DNA of 64,000 bases, from the NCBI RefSeq assembly GCF_013402875.1, contig NZ_CP058579.1, forward strand, positions 2,046,001 to 2,110,000, read 5' to 3'. This document shows positions 15,402 to 22,699 of this stretch, piece after piece; position 1 is the first letter of the stretch, and each line of letters begins with the position of its first letter. The notes beneath the pieces were generated by a model that worked only from the letters and a program-made list of their open reading frames with translations, searched no databases and was not told where the DNA came from. The translations under genes were made by a program, and so were the position numbers. The DNA is from Halorarum salinum. Its GTDB lineage: Archaea > Halobacteriota > Halobacteria > Halobacteriales > Haloferacaceae.

Positions 15402-16070
15402 ATGGAGATCACACTCGACAAAGATGATTGGCGCCTCTGGTTGACTCTCTCCATTTCAGCACTCCTCCTCATCGGCTTCGCGACCTACTATGATTCCATT
15501 CTCATTCTGCTTCCCGCCATCACGCCCGAACAAGGGCTCAACTCGATCGGGACCGTCGGCAAAATCGTTGCACCGATCTCAGGGCTTGCAACACTGTACA
15601 CCTTCTTCTCTTCATCCCCGACTGACGAACAGTATGCTTCCATCCTCAGCCAGTTAGAAGAGACACCGACGACAGACGAACTGGTTGATCTACTGGAGGA
15701 ACATGGAGACGGCGAAGACCCGCTGAAGAGCGCTGAGGTTCTCATTTCGTTTCTCTTCCCTGCAGAGATCCTGGAGGAACTGGACGCAGTGTACCGCCAG
15801 AATATCGAGCAGATCATGGAAGTCGCAGATCAGCAGCGTCCAACCCCCATGGACAACGTGCAGTTCCATCATCCGCTCCCGCTGGCATTTGAGATTGGTT
15901 CGCTTATATCGGTGGTCTTGACGGAGGAGATCGAAGAAGGGGTTCGAGGAGATGTTCTGGGCGGGACCACACAATACCTGACGTCCTACTTTTTCGGGAT
16001 ACGGGCGATGCAGGACGCAGGTATTTCGGTCGAAATTTCGACGCCTCCGCAACCCCGACCACAAAAGTAG
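15402..16070 (+). CDS. Membrane-anchored protein of unknown function
   Basis: From the ATG at 15402 the product is 222 residues, with helices at about residues 12-31 and 48-69 and a cytoplasmic helical domain (ILSQLEETPTTDELVDLLEEHG, LDAVYRQNIEQIMEV, TEEIEEGVRGDVLGG). The extended frame to 15351 is less likely. It has no recognised motif and stands alone between an HalOD1-like gene and a pseudogene fragment. Confidence 0.55.
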   Translation: MEITLDKDDWRLWLTLSISALLLIGFATYYDSILILLPAITPEQGLNSIGTVGKIVAPISGLATLYTFFSSSPTDEQYASILSQLEETPTTDELVDLLEEHGDGEDPLKSAEVLISFLFPAEILEELDAVYRQNIEQIMEVADQQRPTPMDNVQFHHPLPLAFEIGSLISVVLTEEIEEGVRGDVLGGTTQYLTSYFFGIRAMQDAGISVEISTPPQPRPQK

Positions 16071-16232
16071 TCATCCAGCTGTCGACGGCCGCCAGTATGT
16101 CGTCGCGGCCGGCACGCCGCCACCGCCGCACCCCTCCCGGGTCGCACCGTCACTCTGCGGCAGCACCGCCTCCAACCAGTAGAACGTATCCTCCGCATCC
16201 GAGGTTTGATTCCGGACAAACAACCCGGCGAC
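16071..16232 (-). pseudogene. Decayed copy of the 13370 gene
   Basis: Read leftward it encodes GLFVRNQTSDAEDTFYWLEA then VLPQSDGATREGCGG and runs into unrelated sequence and a stop. The intact gene reads RLFVRNQTPDAEDPFYWLDA then VVPQSEAARR. The N-terminal half is missing, so it cannot be functional. Confidence 0.6.
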
Positions 16233-16286
16233 TCAGGAGATACCCTCCGGCCAAAAGATATCCCGCCAGCTACCATATGAAGGAGC

Positions 16287-16559
16287 ATGGCACGCCCAGA
16301 ACTCCCGATGCTGCCCGATGGAACCGGGCTCCGATTCCAGCACCTGGAAGCAAACGGATTCGAATACATAGCAACCGTCGAAGATGGTCGCATCGTTGAT
16401 CCTCACGGTGATCGACGATCGCCCTCCGGAGCTGCAAGAGAAGTTGACAAAATCATCCGGCCTGATGAGTGGCACGATAGCTGGAACGGGTGGGACGACT
16501 GGGAATGGTTCGCAGAAGACGGGTGGGAACCGATTCGTTCGCTGCAGGACACATACTAG
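16287..16559 (+). CDS. Small RAMA-like domain protein
   Basis: This 90-residue protein matches the core of RAMA (restriction enzyme adenine methylase-associated) domains: FEYIATVEDGRIVDPHGDRR, SPSGAAREVDKII and the terminal NGWDDWEWF. RAMA domains occur in modification and restriction systems and are thought to bind modified DNA. Here the domain stands alone with no methylase next to it. Neighbours are a pseudogene fragment and a secreted protein. The assignment rests on the S-P-S-x-A-A and N-G-W-x-x-W pattern. Confidence 0.55.
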   Translation: MARPELPMLPDGTGLRFQHLEANGFEYIATVEDGRIVDPHGDRRSPSGAAREVDKIIRPDEWHDSWNGWDDWEWFAEDGWEPIRSLQDTY

Positions 16560-16691
16560 GCGCCCCACCCCTCCAGACCGGGTCTGACACTGTCAGATAT
16601 CTTGAAGAGAAGTACAGAGATGTAAGCGAGAAGTCTCCTGCAATCACCCTGTCACAACACCGATAATTGACCAAATGGTACCTCCATTCCT

Positions 16692-18098
16692 ATGCCACAT
16701 GATAACAATGAACGTAGCAACAACACAAGTAGACGGGTCGTCCTCGGCGGCGTAGGAGCAGGTTTCATAATCAATCCACTCCTCCACCAGGAACTCTCAG
16801 AACCGTCCTCATGGAACGATACCCAGAATCCGCAGTCCGCTACGACGACCAACAATCAGCAATCAGGAGGCGAGGAAATCTTCTCCGACGACTTCAATGA
16901 TGGACAGTTAGACTGGACAGACGTCGATCACCCCGAATTTTGGTCAGAAGAGAATGGCCAAGTCCTCTATACGCCGTCAACCTCGGCCGGCAGTCGAGGG
17001 GATAATGCACTGTACGCGGATGAAACGGTTGACGATGACCAGGGCACGTTGAGGTGGCCTCTCTCATTGGAGTTCGAAGGCGGCGCGACCGACACCTCCG
17101 CCGGCGTGGGCGCCCTCGCAGTAAGCGGTGGGCCAAAAGACTGGGGGCCAACCCGGAATAACGTCCGGCTTGGGCTTGCAGACACGGCGTACAACGACCA
17201 GATCACCGTATGGAACTCCGAGGGTGACTCGTTCGAGGTAGGGTCATCCCGGGAGAACCGGCAGTGGTACAGGTATCAGTTGATCCCGGACCTCGAGGAG
17301 AACGTCATCCACGTGCACCGGGACGACGAGTCGTGGACAGTGCCGGAACCCCGGACGGAACCGCTCGAGAACATCGCACTCGTGTTGGGCGGGGGAACGT
17401 GCTGGGGCTGTGGTGGTCCTGGCCGACGCCGGTACCGAACGATCCGCGCACAGAGCGTGCAAACCGGTGCACTGCCGCCCGACCCAGACTATGAACACGC
17501 CTACAACGTAGAGTTCACCCCGATCGCTGCGAGTCCAACGCAGGCCTGCGTCGAGGTATCCATAGAAGGGACCGGGAATGATGCAGCCCCACCAGGGTTG
17601 CAGGAGGTCGGCCCGCTGCATATCGGGGTGGAAAACTTGACGATAAACGAAGAGGGGCGAATTGCCGGCCCAGGTATCAAATTGGCGAAGATGGTTCCTG
17701 TGCCGAAGGAGGAGGATGGGAACGTTGAGCTGGCGCTCAGTGCCGGGAGAATCGCGCTGAGTGTTGCCAGTCTGGGGACGAGTTCGGCGGCGATTGAAGC
17801 GGTGGATGCGACAGTGACGATTGCTGAGGAAATGATGAAGCTGAATGAGCAGCACCCGGACGATGGCGTTTCAGGAGCGATGTTCGGCTCGAATGATCGA
17901 TTCGCTGTCGGTGATGCATATGTCGGGGAGGCGACGTACTTGTTCCTTCTTGAGACCGTGGATGCGGATGAGACGGTTGAAAATTGGTCGCTGAATGCGA
18001 GTTATGAAGCTCGGCCGCACGGTCCGGTTGGATCAACCCAGCAGGATATTCGAGGGTTCAGTCCGAACGGGATATCTATGCCGACTGAGGATTTTTAG
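16692..18098 (+). CDS. Twin-arginine exported LamG-like protein
   Basis: This 468-residue protein has a twin-arginine signal (SRRVVLGGVGAGF, residues 13-25) and a Ser/Asn/Gln-rich linker. A beta-sandwich module begins FSDDFNDGQLDWTDV and runs to about residue 250, like concanavalin/LamG domains. It contains a short CWGCGG knuckle. The C-terminal 200 residues are a separate domain with a long helix (TIAEEMMKLNEQHP). It is likely a cell-surface or secreted binding protein. The stop codon lies just before the target duplication of the cassette at 18107. Confidence 0.6.
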   Translation: MPHDNNERSNNTSRRVVLGGVGAGFIINPLLHQELSEPSSWNDTQNPQSATTTNNQQSGGEEIFSDDFNDGQLDWTDVDHPEFWSEENGQVLYTPSTSAGSRGDNALYADETVDDDQGTLRWPLSLEFEGGATDTSAGVGALAVSGGPKDWGPTRNNVRLGLADTAYNDQITVWNSEGDSFEVGSSRENRQWYRYQLIPDLEENVIHVHRDDESWTVPEPRTEPLENIALVLGGGTCWGCGGPGRRRYRTIRAQSVQTGALPPDPDYEHAYNVEFTPIAASPTQACVEVSIEGTGNDAAPPGLQEVGPLHIGVENLTINEEGRIAGPGIKLAKMVPVPKEEDGNVELALSAGRIALSVASLGTSSAAIEAVDATVTIAEEMMKLNEQHPDDGVSGAMFGSNDRFAVGDAYVGEATYLFLLETVDADETVENWSLNASYEARPHGPVGSTQQDIRGFSPNGISMPTEDF

Positions 18099-18106
18099 GC
18101 CCATGG

Positions 18107-19084
18107 GGCTCTGTTTGAATCTTCAGAATATGACACATCTTGTCTAGGCTGCGGTCAATACAGTTGAGAGCCTTATCGGTACGAATTGCATAGGTGAAGG
18201 ATGTAACGTTGAAGATTCGCGAGGCTACGTCTTTTTGGGCATTCCCGCGTCACGTGTTCACATGGTCGCGACGTATCGAATCCTCTCAGTCCTGGTCATC
18301 TTCGCCCTCTCGGTGCTCATCATCCGCATCGGGTCGGTCGCGTTCAGGATGACCGGCCTCTCACCGGACGTTGCGTCGTTTCAGTCGATGTCGGCGTTCT
18401 CCGGCACCGGATTCACGACCGACGAGGCCGAGCAGGTGACCTCGACGCCTCAGCGACGGACGGTGGTGAAGGCGCTCATTAGGCTTGGAAGCATCGGGCT
18501 CGTGGGTGCACTTGCCTCCCTCACCCTCTCGTTTACTCGGACCAACGCGAATGACGCGGTCACGCTGGCGTCCATCCTCGGCGGTGTCGGGCTGCTCATC
18601 ATTCTCGCGCGGAGTCACTGGCTCAACCGGGTGATGACGCCGCTCATCGAACGGGCGCTCAGTGGAACGACCGACCTCGCTCTCACCGACTATACCCGGA
18701 TGCTCGGTCTCCAACGGGAGTATCGAATCGCCGAAGTCGACGTCCGGGAGAGCGACTGGCTTTCGAACTGGGACGCTGAGGAGATGAACCTCTCCGACGA
18801 AGGCGTCCTCTTGCTCGGCATCCGGCGGGGCGACGACTACATCGGTGCACCAGGGTCAGACACGGAGATTCGAGAGGGTGATACCATCGTCCTGTACGGG
18901 AAAGAAAACCGCTTACAGGAACTGGCCGACCGCGACGAAGGAGACATCGAGGCTCATGAGGATGCAGTCGAAGAGCACGAGACGGTCCTCCAGGACCAAG
19001 CGAAACTCATTGATTCATAAGCAGACCCACGTACCGGATATTACACGCTGTGTTATATCTGAAGGAGATGATTTCAACAGAGCC
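18107..19084. mobile_element. Transposon-like cassette without transposase, carrying a TrkA-C membrane gene
   Basis: The left end reads GGCTCTGTTTGAATC and the right end, in reverse, GGCTCTGTTGAAATC; 15 of the first 18 positions match. Flanking 8-mers GCCCATGG (18099-18106) and GCCCGTGG (19085-19092) differ at one base and look like a target site duplication. The 978 bp hold one gene and no transposase, so the unit would need to be moved in trans. An inverted repeat at 19038-19060 follows the gene. An 8-bp duplication is compatible with IS6- or IS1595-type elements; the family is not assigned. Confidence 0.65.
18262..19020 (+). CDS. TrkA-C (RCK_C) domain membrane protein
   Basis: From the ATG at 18262 the product is 252 residues. 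Helices lie at about residues 5-22, 76-95 and 105-122. The conserved loop FQSMSAFSGTGFTTDEAE is typical of this channel-like family. A C-terminal TrkA-C domain follows (RIAEVDVRESDWLSN to EGDTIVLYGKENRLQEL). Such proteins are related to cation transport regulation, but the ion is not known. The length equals chromosomal family members, so it appears intact. It is the only gene inside the 978-bp cassette. Confidence 0.75.
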   Translation: MVATYRILSVLVIFALSVLIIRIGSVAFRMTGLSPDVASFQSMSAFSGTGFTTDEAEQVTSTPQRRTVVKALIRLGSIGLVGALASLTLSFTRTNANDAVTLASILGGVGLLIILARSHWLNRVMTPLIERALSGTTDLALTDYTRMLGLQREYRIAEVDVRESDWLSNWDAEEMNLSDEGVLLLGIRRGDDYIGAPGSDTEIREGDTIVLYGKENRLQELADRDEGDIEAHEDAVEEHETVLQDQAKLIDS

Positions 19085-19116
19085 GCCCGTGGATGTCTGA
19101 GGGGTCGTACTCGTCA

Positions 19117-19416
19117 TCACTGATTATCGGTGGCACCCTGTTTGCCGACGAATCTGGCCAGTTTGGCGGTGCCCTCCGCCATGTGATGGGCGCGGATCTC
19201 CTTCACGATGGTTGGCGGTTCTTCCCTGTCACTGCCGCGGATCGGCTTGTCGGCCTCGTCGTAGCCGTAGAAGGCGAACCCGTCTCGCAGGTCCAGATAG
19301 TAGGCCTCGCCGCGATGCGTGGTCAACGGTTCGATGACGAATAAGCCGGGTTTGCCCTCGACCTCGGTCAGGTCCTCCGCGTCCCGGGCCTGCTTAATCG
19401 CGTCCAGTGTCCTCAC
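19117..19416 (-). CDS. Small protein of unknown function
   Basis: This 99-residue protein starts at the GTG at 19416 within GGTGAGGACACTGGA, giving the recurring N-terminus MRTLD. The centre has GLFVIEPLTTHRGEAYYLDL and FAFYGYDEADKP, a likely small beta domain. No cysteines, no recognised family. It is the last gene of the leftward operon starting at 22629. Confidence 0.55.
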   Translation of the reverse strand: MRTLDAIKQARDAEDLTEVEGKPGLFVIEPLTTHRGEAYYLDLRDGFAFYGYDEADKPIRGSDREEPPTIVKEIRAHHMAEGTAKLARFVGKQGATDNQ

Positions 19417-19552
19417 CGTCTTCGTTGGCCTCGTAGCTGTTCATAAACATCTCAATGCCGCGGGTGGCCACGTATTTCCGCGAAAATCCGTGGTCGTCGC
19501 AAAAGTTCTCGAACCGTGTTCGGATCGCGTCTTCGTATTTCGTTGTTCCCAT
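19394..19552 (-). CDS. Small protein with strong ribosome site
   Basis: ATG at 19552, 52 residues (KYEDAIRTRFENFCDDHGFS, ATRGIEMFMNSYEANE). It is preceded by AGGAGGTGAACAAC, one of the best Shine-Dalgarno sequences in the element. It overlaps the next gene by 23 bases through the GGTGAGGACACTGG junction. Its helical make-up resembles small DNA-binding proteins, but no family was recognised. Confidence 0.55.
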   Translation of the reverse strand: MGTTKYEDAIRTRFENFCDDHGFSRKYVATRGIEMFMNSYEANEDGEDTGRD

Positions 19553-19840
19553 TGTGTGTTGTTCACCTCCTGTGTTCGTTCCCCCGCCGGGTCCGGTCCT
19601 GTGTGACTACAATGCCAGTGACACACCACTGGAAATGATCGGGGGAGTGGACCGTACACCGGCGTCTAGGGGGATGAGTGCGGCCGCCGGGGGTCAACCC
19701 CGAACGCATAGGTGTTCCTCTCCGCCACGTCTTTCGGTCTCCCTTCCGGGCACGTGTACGAAGCAGTTGTAACCAACACGCGCTGCGGCGCACGGCAGTT
19801 TGGGGGTGCCAGCCACAGTGAACGAGCCTGGTCCAACCAG
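19553..19840. other. Gap with inverted repeat and weak ORF
   Basis: This stretch separates the glycine-zipper gene from the next small gene. It holds a perfect inverted repeat CCAGTG-n6-CACTGG at 19615-19632 that may be an operator or hairpin. A weak minus-strand frame (19666-19857, 63 codons) overlaps the upstream gene end but lacks convincing coding features. Confidence 0.35.
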
Positions 19841-19990
19841 CTACTCGTCCGCATCATTGTCTCGGGAAACTACATAGCCCAGCAGTGCGCCGACAATCAT
19901 GCCGCCTCCACCGCCGAAGACTTCTGCAAGCGAGGCACCGAATAAAGCGCCGCCAGCAACACCTGCCACAACTACGCTTTCATCACTCAT
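19841..19990 (-). CDS. Small glycine-zipper membrane protein
   Basis: ATG at 19990, 49 residues. Repeated G-x3-G spacing in VAGVAGGALFGASLAEVFGG and MIVGALLGYVVS gives two packed membrane helices of the glycine-zipper type. The 25 bases from the upstream stop to this start are identical to those at 12803-12827. Glycine-zipper proteins insert in membranes and occur in phage and toxin contexts; the role here is unknown. Confidence 0.6.
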   Translation of the reverse strand: MSDESVVVAGVAGGALFGASLAEVFGGGGGMIVGALLGYVVSRDNDADE

Positions 19991-20008
19991 CGTCTTTCCC
20001 TCGGAAAC

Positions 20009-20191
20009 CTACACCGTCTGATACTCTTTTTCATAGTCTGTTTCGCTATCCGCAATTACGTCGTCCCGGTTACGGCACTCTTCTCGGTGATCCTCACAGG
20101 ACCACGTTCCATCGCCTTCCTTTGTCTCGTAGTAGTACCGGGCCGTTTCTGGGCAATCTCGTTTACAGCATTGATCAATCAGCGTTCTCAC
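20009..20191 (-). CDS. Small treble-clef-like zinc protein
   Basis: GTG start at 20191 within GGTGAGAACGCTG, giving MRTLIDQCCKRDC. The 60-residue protein has CCKRDC at residues 8-13 and CEDHREEC at about 31-38, a zinc-binding pattern shared with several genes of the element. It overlaps the upstream gene by 17 bases. The function is unknown. Confidence 0.55.
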   Translation of the reverse strand: MRTLIDQCCKRDCPETARYYYETKEGDGTWSCEDHREECRNRDDVIADSETDYEKEYQTV

Positions 20192-20585
20192 CCTCCTGTC
20201 CGGATTCTAAGTCTGCCCACTTTTCTAGGAACTTGGCTAAGTGTTTGAGCCGACCAGCATCCTCGAATTGCTTCATTACGTAACTGTATTGGCTCTTATC
20301 GGGCTTCCATCCGTCCTCCATCATGTAGTATAGCGTTTCAGCGGTAGCATCCATCCATTCAGAGTTATCGGCTGCTATCTCTTCCAGCAGGTCCTCGTAT
20401 CTGTGGTCGAAATCGTCCCCGACAAAGGATACCTTGGCATCTTCCCTGTGGGCGGACATCAACAGGTAGTTCGTGATAATCCGGTTCGAAAACCGATTAC
20501 CCGCTATCTCTCGCGCTTTGTGCGCTCCTGGTAGGTTCAAGTATTCTTTCTTGGTCCAATTCACGAACCGTAGCAGCTCTCCCAT
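20175..20585 (-). CDS. Helical protein of unknown function
   Basis: From the ATG at 20585 (GTG at 20597 also possible) the product is 136 residues, helical and charged, with aromatic clusters (NRIITNYLLMSAH, ATAETLYYMMEDGW). It ends GQEGENAD, encoding the next gene's ribosome site. A ten-codon mini-ORF immediately precedes it. No family was recognised. Confidence 0.55.
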   Translation of the reverse strand: MGELLRFVNWTKKEYLNLPGAHKAREIAGNRFSNRIITNYLLMSAHREDAKVSFVGDDFDHRYEDLLEEIAADNSEWMDATAETLYYMMEDGWKPDKSQYSYVMKQFEDAGRLKHLAKFLEKWADLESGQEGENAD

Positions 20586-20586
20586 C

Positions 20587-20619
20587 TCATGCCTCACCCT
20601 TCTCTTTCTCTGCGAACAT
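20587..20619 (-). CDS. Ten-residue mini-ORF before the 20.6 kb gene
   Basis: ATG at 20619 overlaps the upstream TAA (TAATG). The product MFAEKEKGEA ends at a TGA inside GAAGGGTGAGGCATGA, the ribosome site of the next gene. It probably acts as a translational coupler rather than as a protein. Confidence 0.3.
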   Translation of the reverse strand: MFAEKEKGEA

Positions 20620-21017
20620 TAGGACCACGTCCGATGTTTCTCCGCGATGTGTTCTGCCCCATCGTACTCATCGATCTTCCACTCCACGCCCTCGGGGACT
20701 TCCACGATTTTCAGGTCAGCGAGATCTGCGTTCGCATCGTCCTCGAGCCGTTCCACAACCTCGATAACATCGGGGTCCGTCCGGAGGTCTTTATCCCACG
20801 AGTCCTTGGCAAGGTAGTACTTCGGATGGACCGACGGATACTTCCGGTATTGCTCGCTGTCGGTGTTGTCAACAACGTCGGCGTCTGGATCGGCATATTC
20901 GCCATCCTCCCAATGGGTCACTTCCCAGCCGTACTCCTCGATAAGGAGTTCGATCGCTGTCTCGCTGAGGCCGAAGCCACCGAAGCAGGTGTTGATGATG
21001 ATTTTCTGGACGATCAG
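20619..21017 (-). CDS. Conserved phage-type protein starting at CTG
   Basis: The frame from the CTG at 21017 gives 132 residues beginning KIIINTCFGGFGLSETA, a conserved N-terminus I recognise from phage and plasmid proteins. A GTG at 20921 would delete it. The CTG lies in a CTGA overlap with the upstream stop and seven bases after GAGG, exactly where ATGA overlaps sit at other junctions. The remainder is acidic (LLIEEYGWEVTHWEDGEYAD, VPEGVEWKIDEYDGAEHI). The function is unknown. Confidence 0.65.
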   Translation of the reverse strand: MIVQKIIINTCFGGFGLSETAIELLIEEYGWEVTHWEDGEYADPDADVVDNTDSEQYRKYPSVHPKYYLAKDSWDKDLRTDPDVIEVVERLEDDANADLADLKIVEVPEGVEWKIDEYDGAEHIAEKHRTWS

Positions 21018-21481
21018 TTATCACCCTCTCTGTTGATACAGATCTCATCCCACCCGATGCTCGCAGCCACGTAGTACGTGCCATCGATCACCACGATATC
21101 ACCGACCGACATACTGCGCTCCCCGCGCACGTAGTCCGGTTCGCCAGTCTCGGTCAAGGCGTCGTACCCGTGGTTCTGCACCGCGTGGGTGACGCCTTCT
21201 GCGATTCCTTCGATGTAGGTGTCGCAGCGTTCGCAGTACCGCAGTGAGAGGAATGCCTCGGATTCGCGGCGGCTGCCCCGGTTCCACTGCTCCCAGACCT
21301 GTTCGGGGTTGTCCACGCCATCGACCTGGATGACTTCGCAGTACAGTTGGTCGAACTCCTCGCGACTCAACCGGTCGGGAGTGTCCTCGATGTGGAGGTC
21401 GTGGAATAGCTGGGCGGCATCGCCCCGTTGTTCGCGGTCCCAGTTCAGGTAGTAGACGGTGGCCTCAGCGATCAGTACCAC
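21014..21481 (-). CDS. Zinc-knuckle protein of unknown function
   Basis: About 155 residues beginning IAEATVYYLNWDREQRGDAA, with a CERCDTY knuckle near residue 83 followed by AVQNHGY that could supply a histidine ligand. The listed start is the GTG at 21481, but it falls inside GAGGGTGG. The CTG at 21475, six bases after GAGG, would match the neighbouring CTG-started gene. The last codons form its CTGA overlap. No family was recognised. Confidence 0.55.
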   Translation of the reverse strand: MVLIAEATVYYLNWDREQRGDAAQLFHDLHIEDTPDRLSREEFDQLYCEVIQVDGVDNPEQVWEQWNRGSRRESEAFLSLRYCERCDTYIEGIAEGVTHAVQNHGYDALTETGEPDYVRGERSMSVGDIVVIDGTYYVAASIGWDEICINREGDN

Positions 21482-22112
21482 CCTCTGATGCTCGTTTCCG
21501 AAGTTCCTGCAACTCCTCGTCGCCGGTCATCCACCGGAGTTCCATCGGAATAGAACCACAGAACTGCCGCAGATTGAAGGAATACTCGCCAGCCGTCTTC
21601 CGGAGCTCCGTGATGTTCCCCAGACAGTGATACACCCACTTCTCGTCCTCAGCTGGCCGGGGAAGATCCTCACGTTCCCGGATCTCGTCCTCGGACTCGC
21701 CGCGATAATACTCCCACCGGTCTTTGTACCGGCCGTCGTCCGTCGTTTTGACGAATACGTAGACGTGTTCGATAGGGTCCTGTTGAGCCGTGATGCGGTT
21801 GAACCAGCGCTTTCGATCATCATCCTCGAGATTGCCGCAATCAAGAATCTCCGCTTCAAGCCCGTCAAGCATGTTGTTGTGGAGGGCCTGTCGCGTCCGA
21901 TACTTGGTACGACGGAAAACTCCTGGAGTTAACAGTGCGTAGATGTCTCTTCCTTCGCTGTTGAACGCGTAGGTGACGTCGACGGTGACCGATTCGTCCT
22001 TCTTCGGTGGCTTGATTGTGAACCGTATGAGCTTGTCCTGGTCCTCTGTAATTTCGTCGATGAGGGCCAAGATATCGTCATTGACGGTTTCCTCTGCGCC
22101 GGGGAGCTTCAC
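21465..22112 (-). CDS. Protein of unknown function, 215 residues
   Basis: GTG at 22112 in a TAGTG overlap with the upstream gene. The product has beta strands at the start (LIRFTIKPPKKDESVTVDV), a basic helix (RRTKYRTRQALHNN) and a Tyr/Trp-rich middle (DRWEYYRGESEDEIRERE). It ends RASEGGTDR over the next gene's ribosome site. No cysteine cluster, no recognised family. It is the largest protein of its operon. Confidence 0.6.
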   Translation of the reverse strand: MKLPGAEETVNDDILALIDEITEDQDKLIRFTIKPPKKDESVTVDVTYAFNSEGRDIYALLTPGVFRRTKYRTRQALHNNMLDGLEAEILDCGNLEDDDRKRWFNRITAQQDPIEHVYVFVKTTDDGRYKDRWEYYRGESEDEIREREDLPRPAEDEKWVYHCLGNITELRKTAGEYSFNLRQFCGSIPMELRWMTGDEELQELRKRASEGGTDR

Positions 22113-22480
22113 TAGGCACCACCCTTCTCACTCGCTGCGTCATCACCGTTGTCTGGATTGTAATTGTCACACGCTTCTAGATCGTCGGCCAGTACGTCGG
22201 AGTCGGTGACCGGCCGCGTGTTGTAGGAGATGACGCGGTCACTGCGGACCGTCACGCTCTCGCCGTCGACCATCAGCTCGTACGCCTCACTGCTACCGTG
22301 GTGTTTGGCCAGGACATCCTCGACCGTCCCACCCATGAATTCGTCCCCGATCTCGACGTGGCGGGCCTCGCTCTCGACTTCGAGCAGGATGCTCTGGCAG
22401 GTATCGACGATGAGGAACCGGTCGGCCGCCCCGGTGAAATAGTGGATACCGGTCGGTGTTGCGCTCCACGGTTTCCGCAT
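22112..22480 (-). CDS. Protein of unknown function, 122 residues
   Basis: ATG at 22480 overlapping the upstream TAA (TAATG). The product is mainly beta (GAADRFLIVDTCQSILLEVE, SEAYELMVDGESVTVRSDR) with an acidic tail ending SEKGGA, which carries the AAGGGTGGTG ribosome site. No recognised family. Confidence 0.55.
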   Translation of the reverse strand: MRKPWSATPTGIHYFTGAADRFLIVDTCQSILLEVESEARHVEIGDEFMGGTVEDVLAKHHGSSEAYELMVDGESVTVRSDRVISYNTRPVTDSDVLADDLEACDNYNPDNGDDAASEKGGA

Positions 22481-22629
22481 TATGCCTCACCCGCGATTTT
22501 CTCCAAGCGGAAGGCTAGGTCCTCCGCGCTTTGAGCTTCGTGAATAGCCTGCTCTACGGGTTTGTTTGCTCCTTCTGCCGTGGTTTCAAGCCACGAGATT
22601 ACGTCTGATATGCCTGTGCTGTCGCTCAT
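22480..22629 (-). CDS. Small helical protein, first gene of its operon
   Basis: ATG at 22629 after GGTGACACACCACA; 49 residues, helical (VISWLETTAEGANKPVEQAI, SAEDLAFRLEKIAGEA). A TATA box and palindrome lie about 40-60 bases upstream. The same leader is found before the gene at 25273. The function is unknown. Confidence 0.55.
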   Translation of the reverse strand: MSDSTGISDVISWLETTAEGANKPVEQAIHEAQSAEDLAFRLEKIAGEA

Positions 22630-22660
22630 TGTGGTGTGTCACCTTGTATTAATAACTTTA

Positions 22661-22692
22661 TATGTAGATTTATATACGTTACCGAGGGTAAC
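22661..22692 (-). promoter_or_regulatory. Promoter with palindromic operator
   Basis: The minus strand carries GTTACC-n3-GGTAAC (22678-22692), immediately followed by GTATATAAATCTACATAT containing the TATA box. The same 18-base TATA block and a related palindrome stand before the gene at 25273. A regulator binding next to the TATA box could repress or recruit TFB at both promoters. Confidence 0.6.
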
Positions 22693-22699
22693 CGCATGG

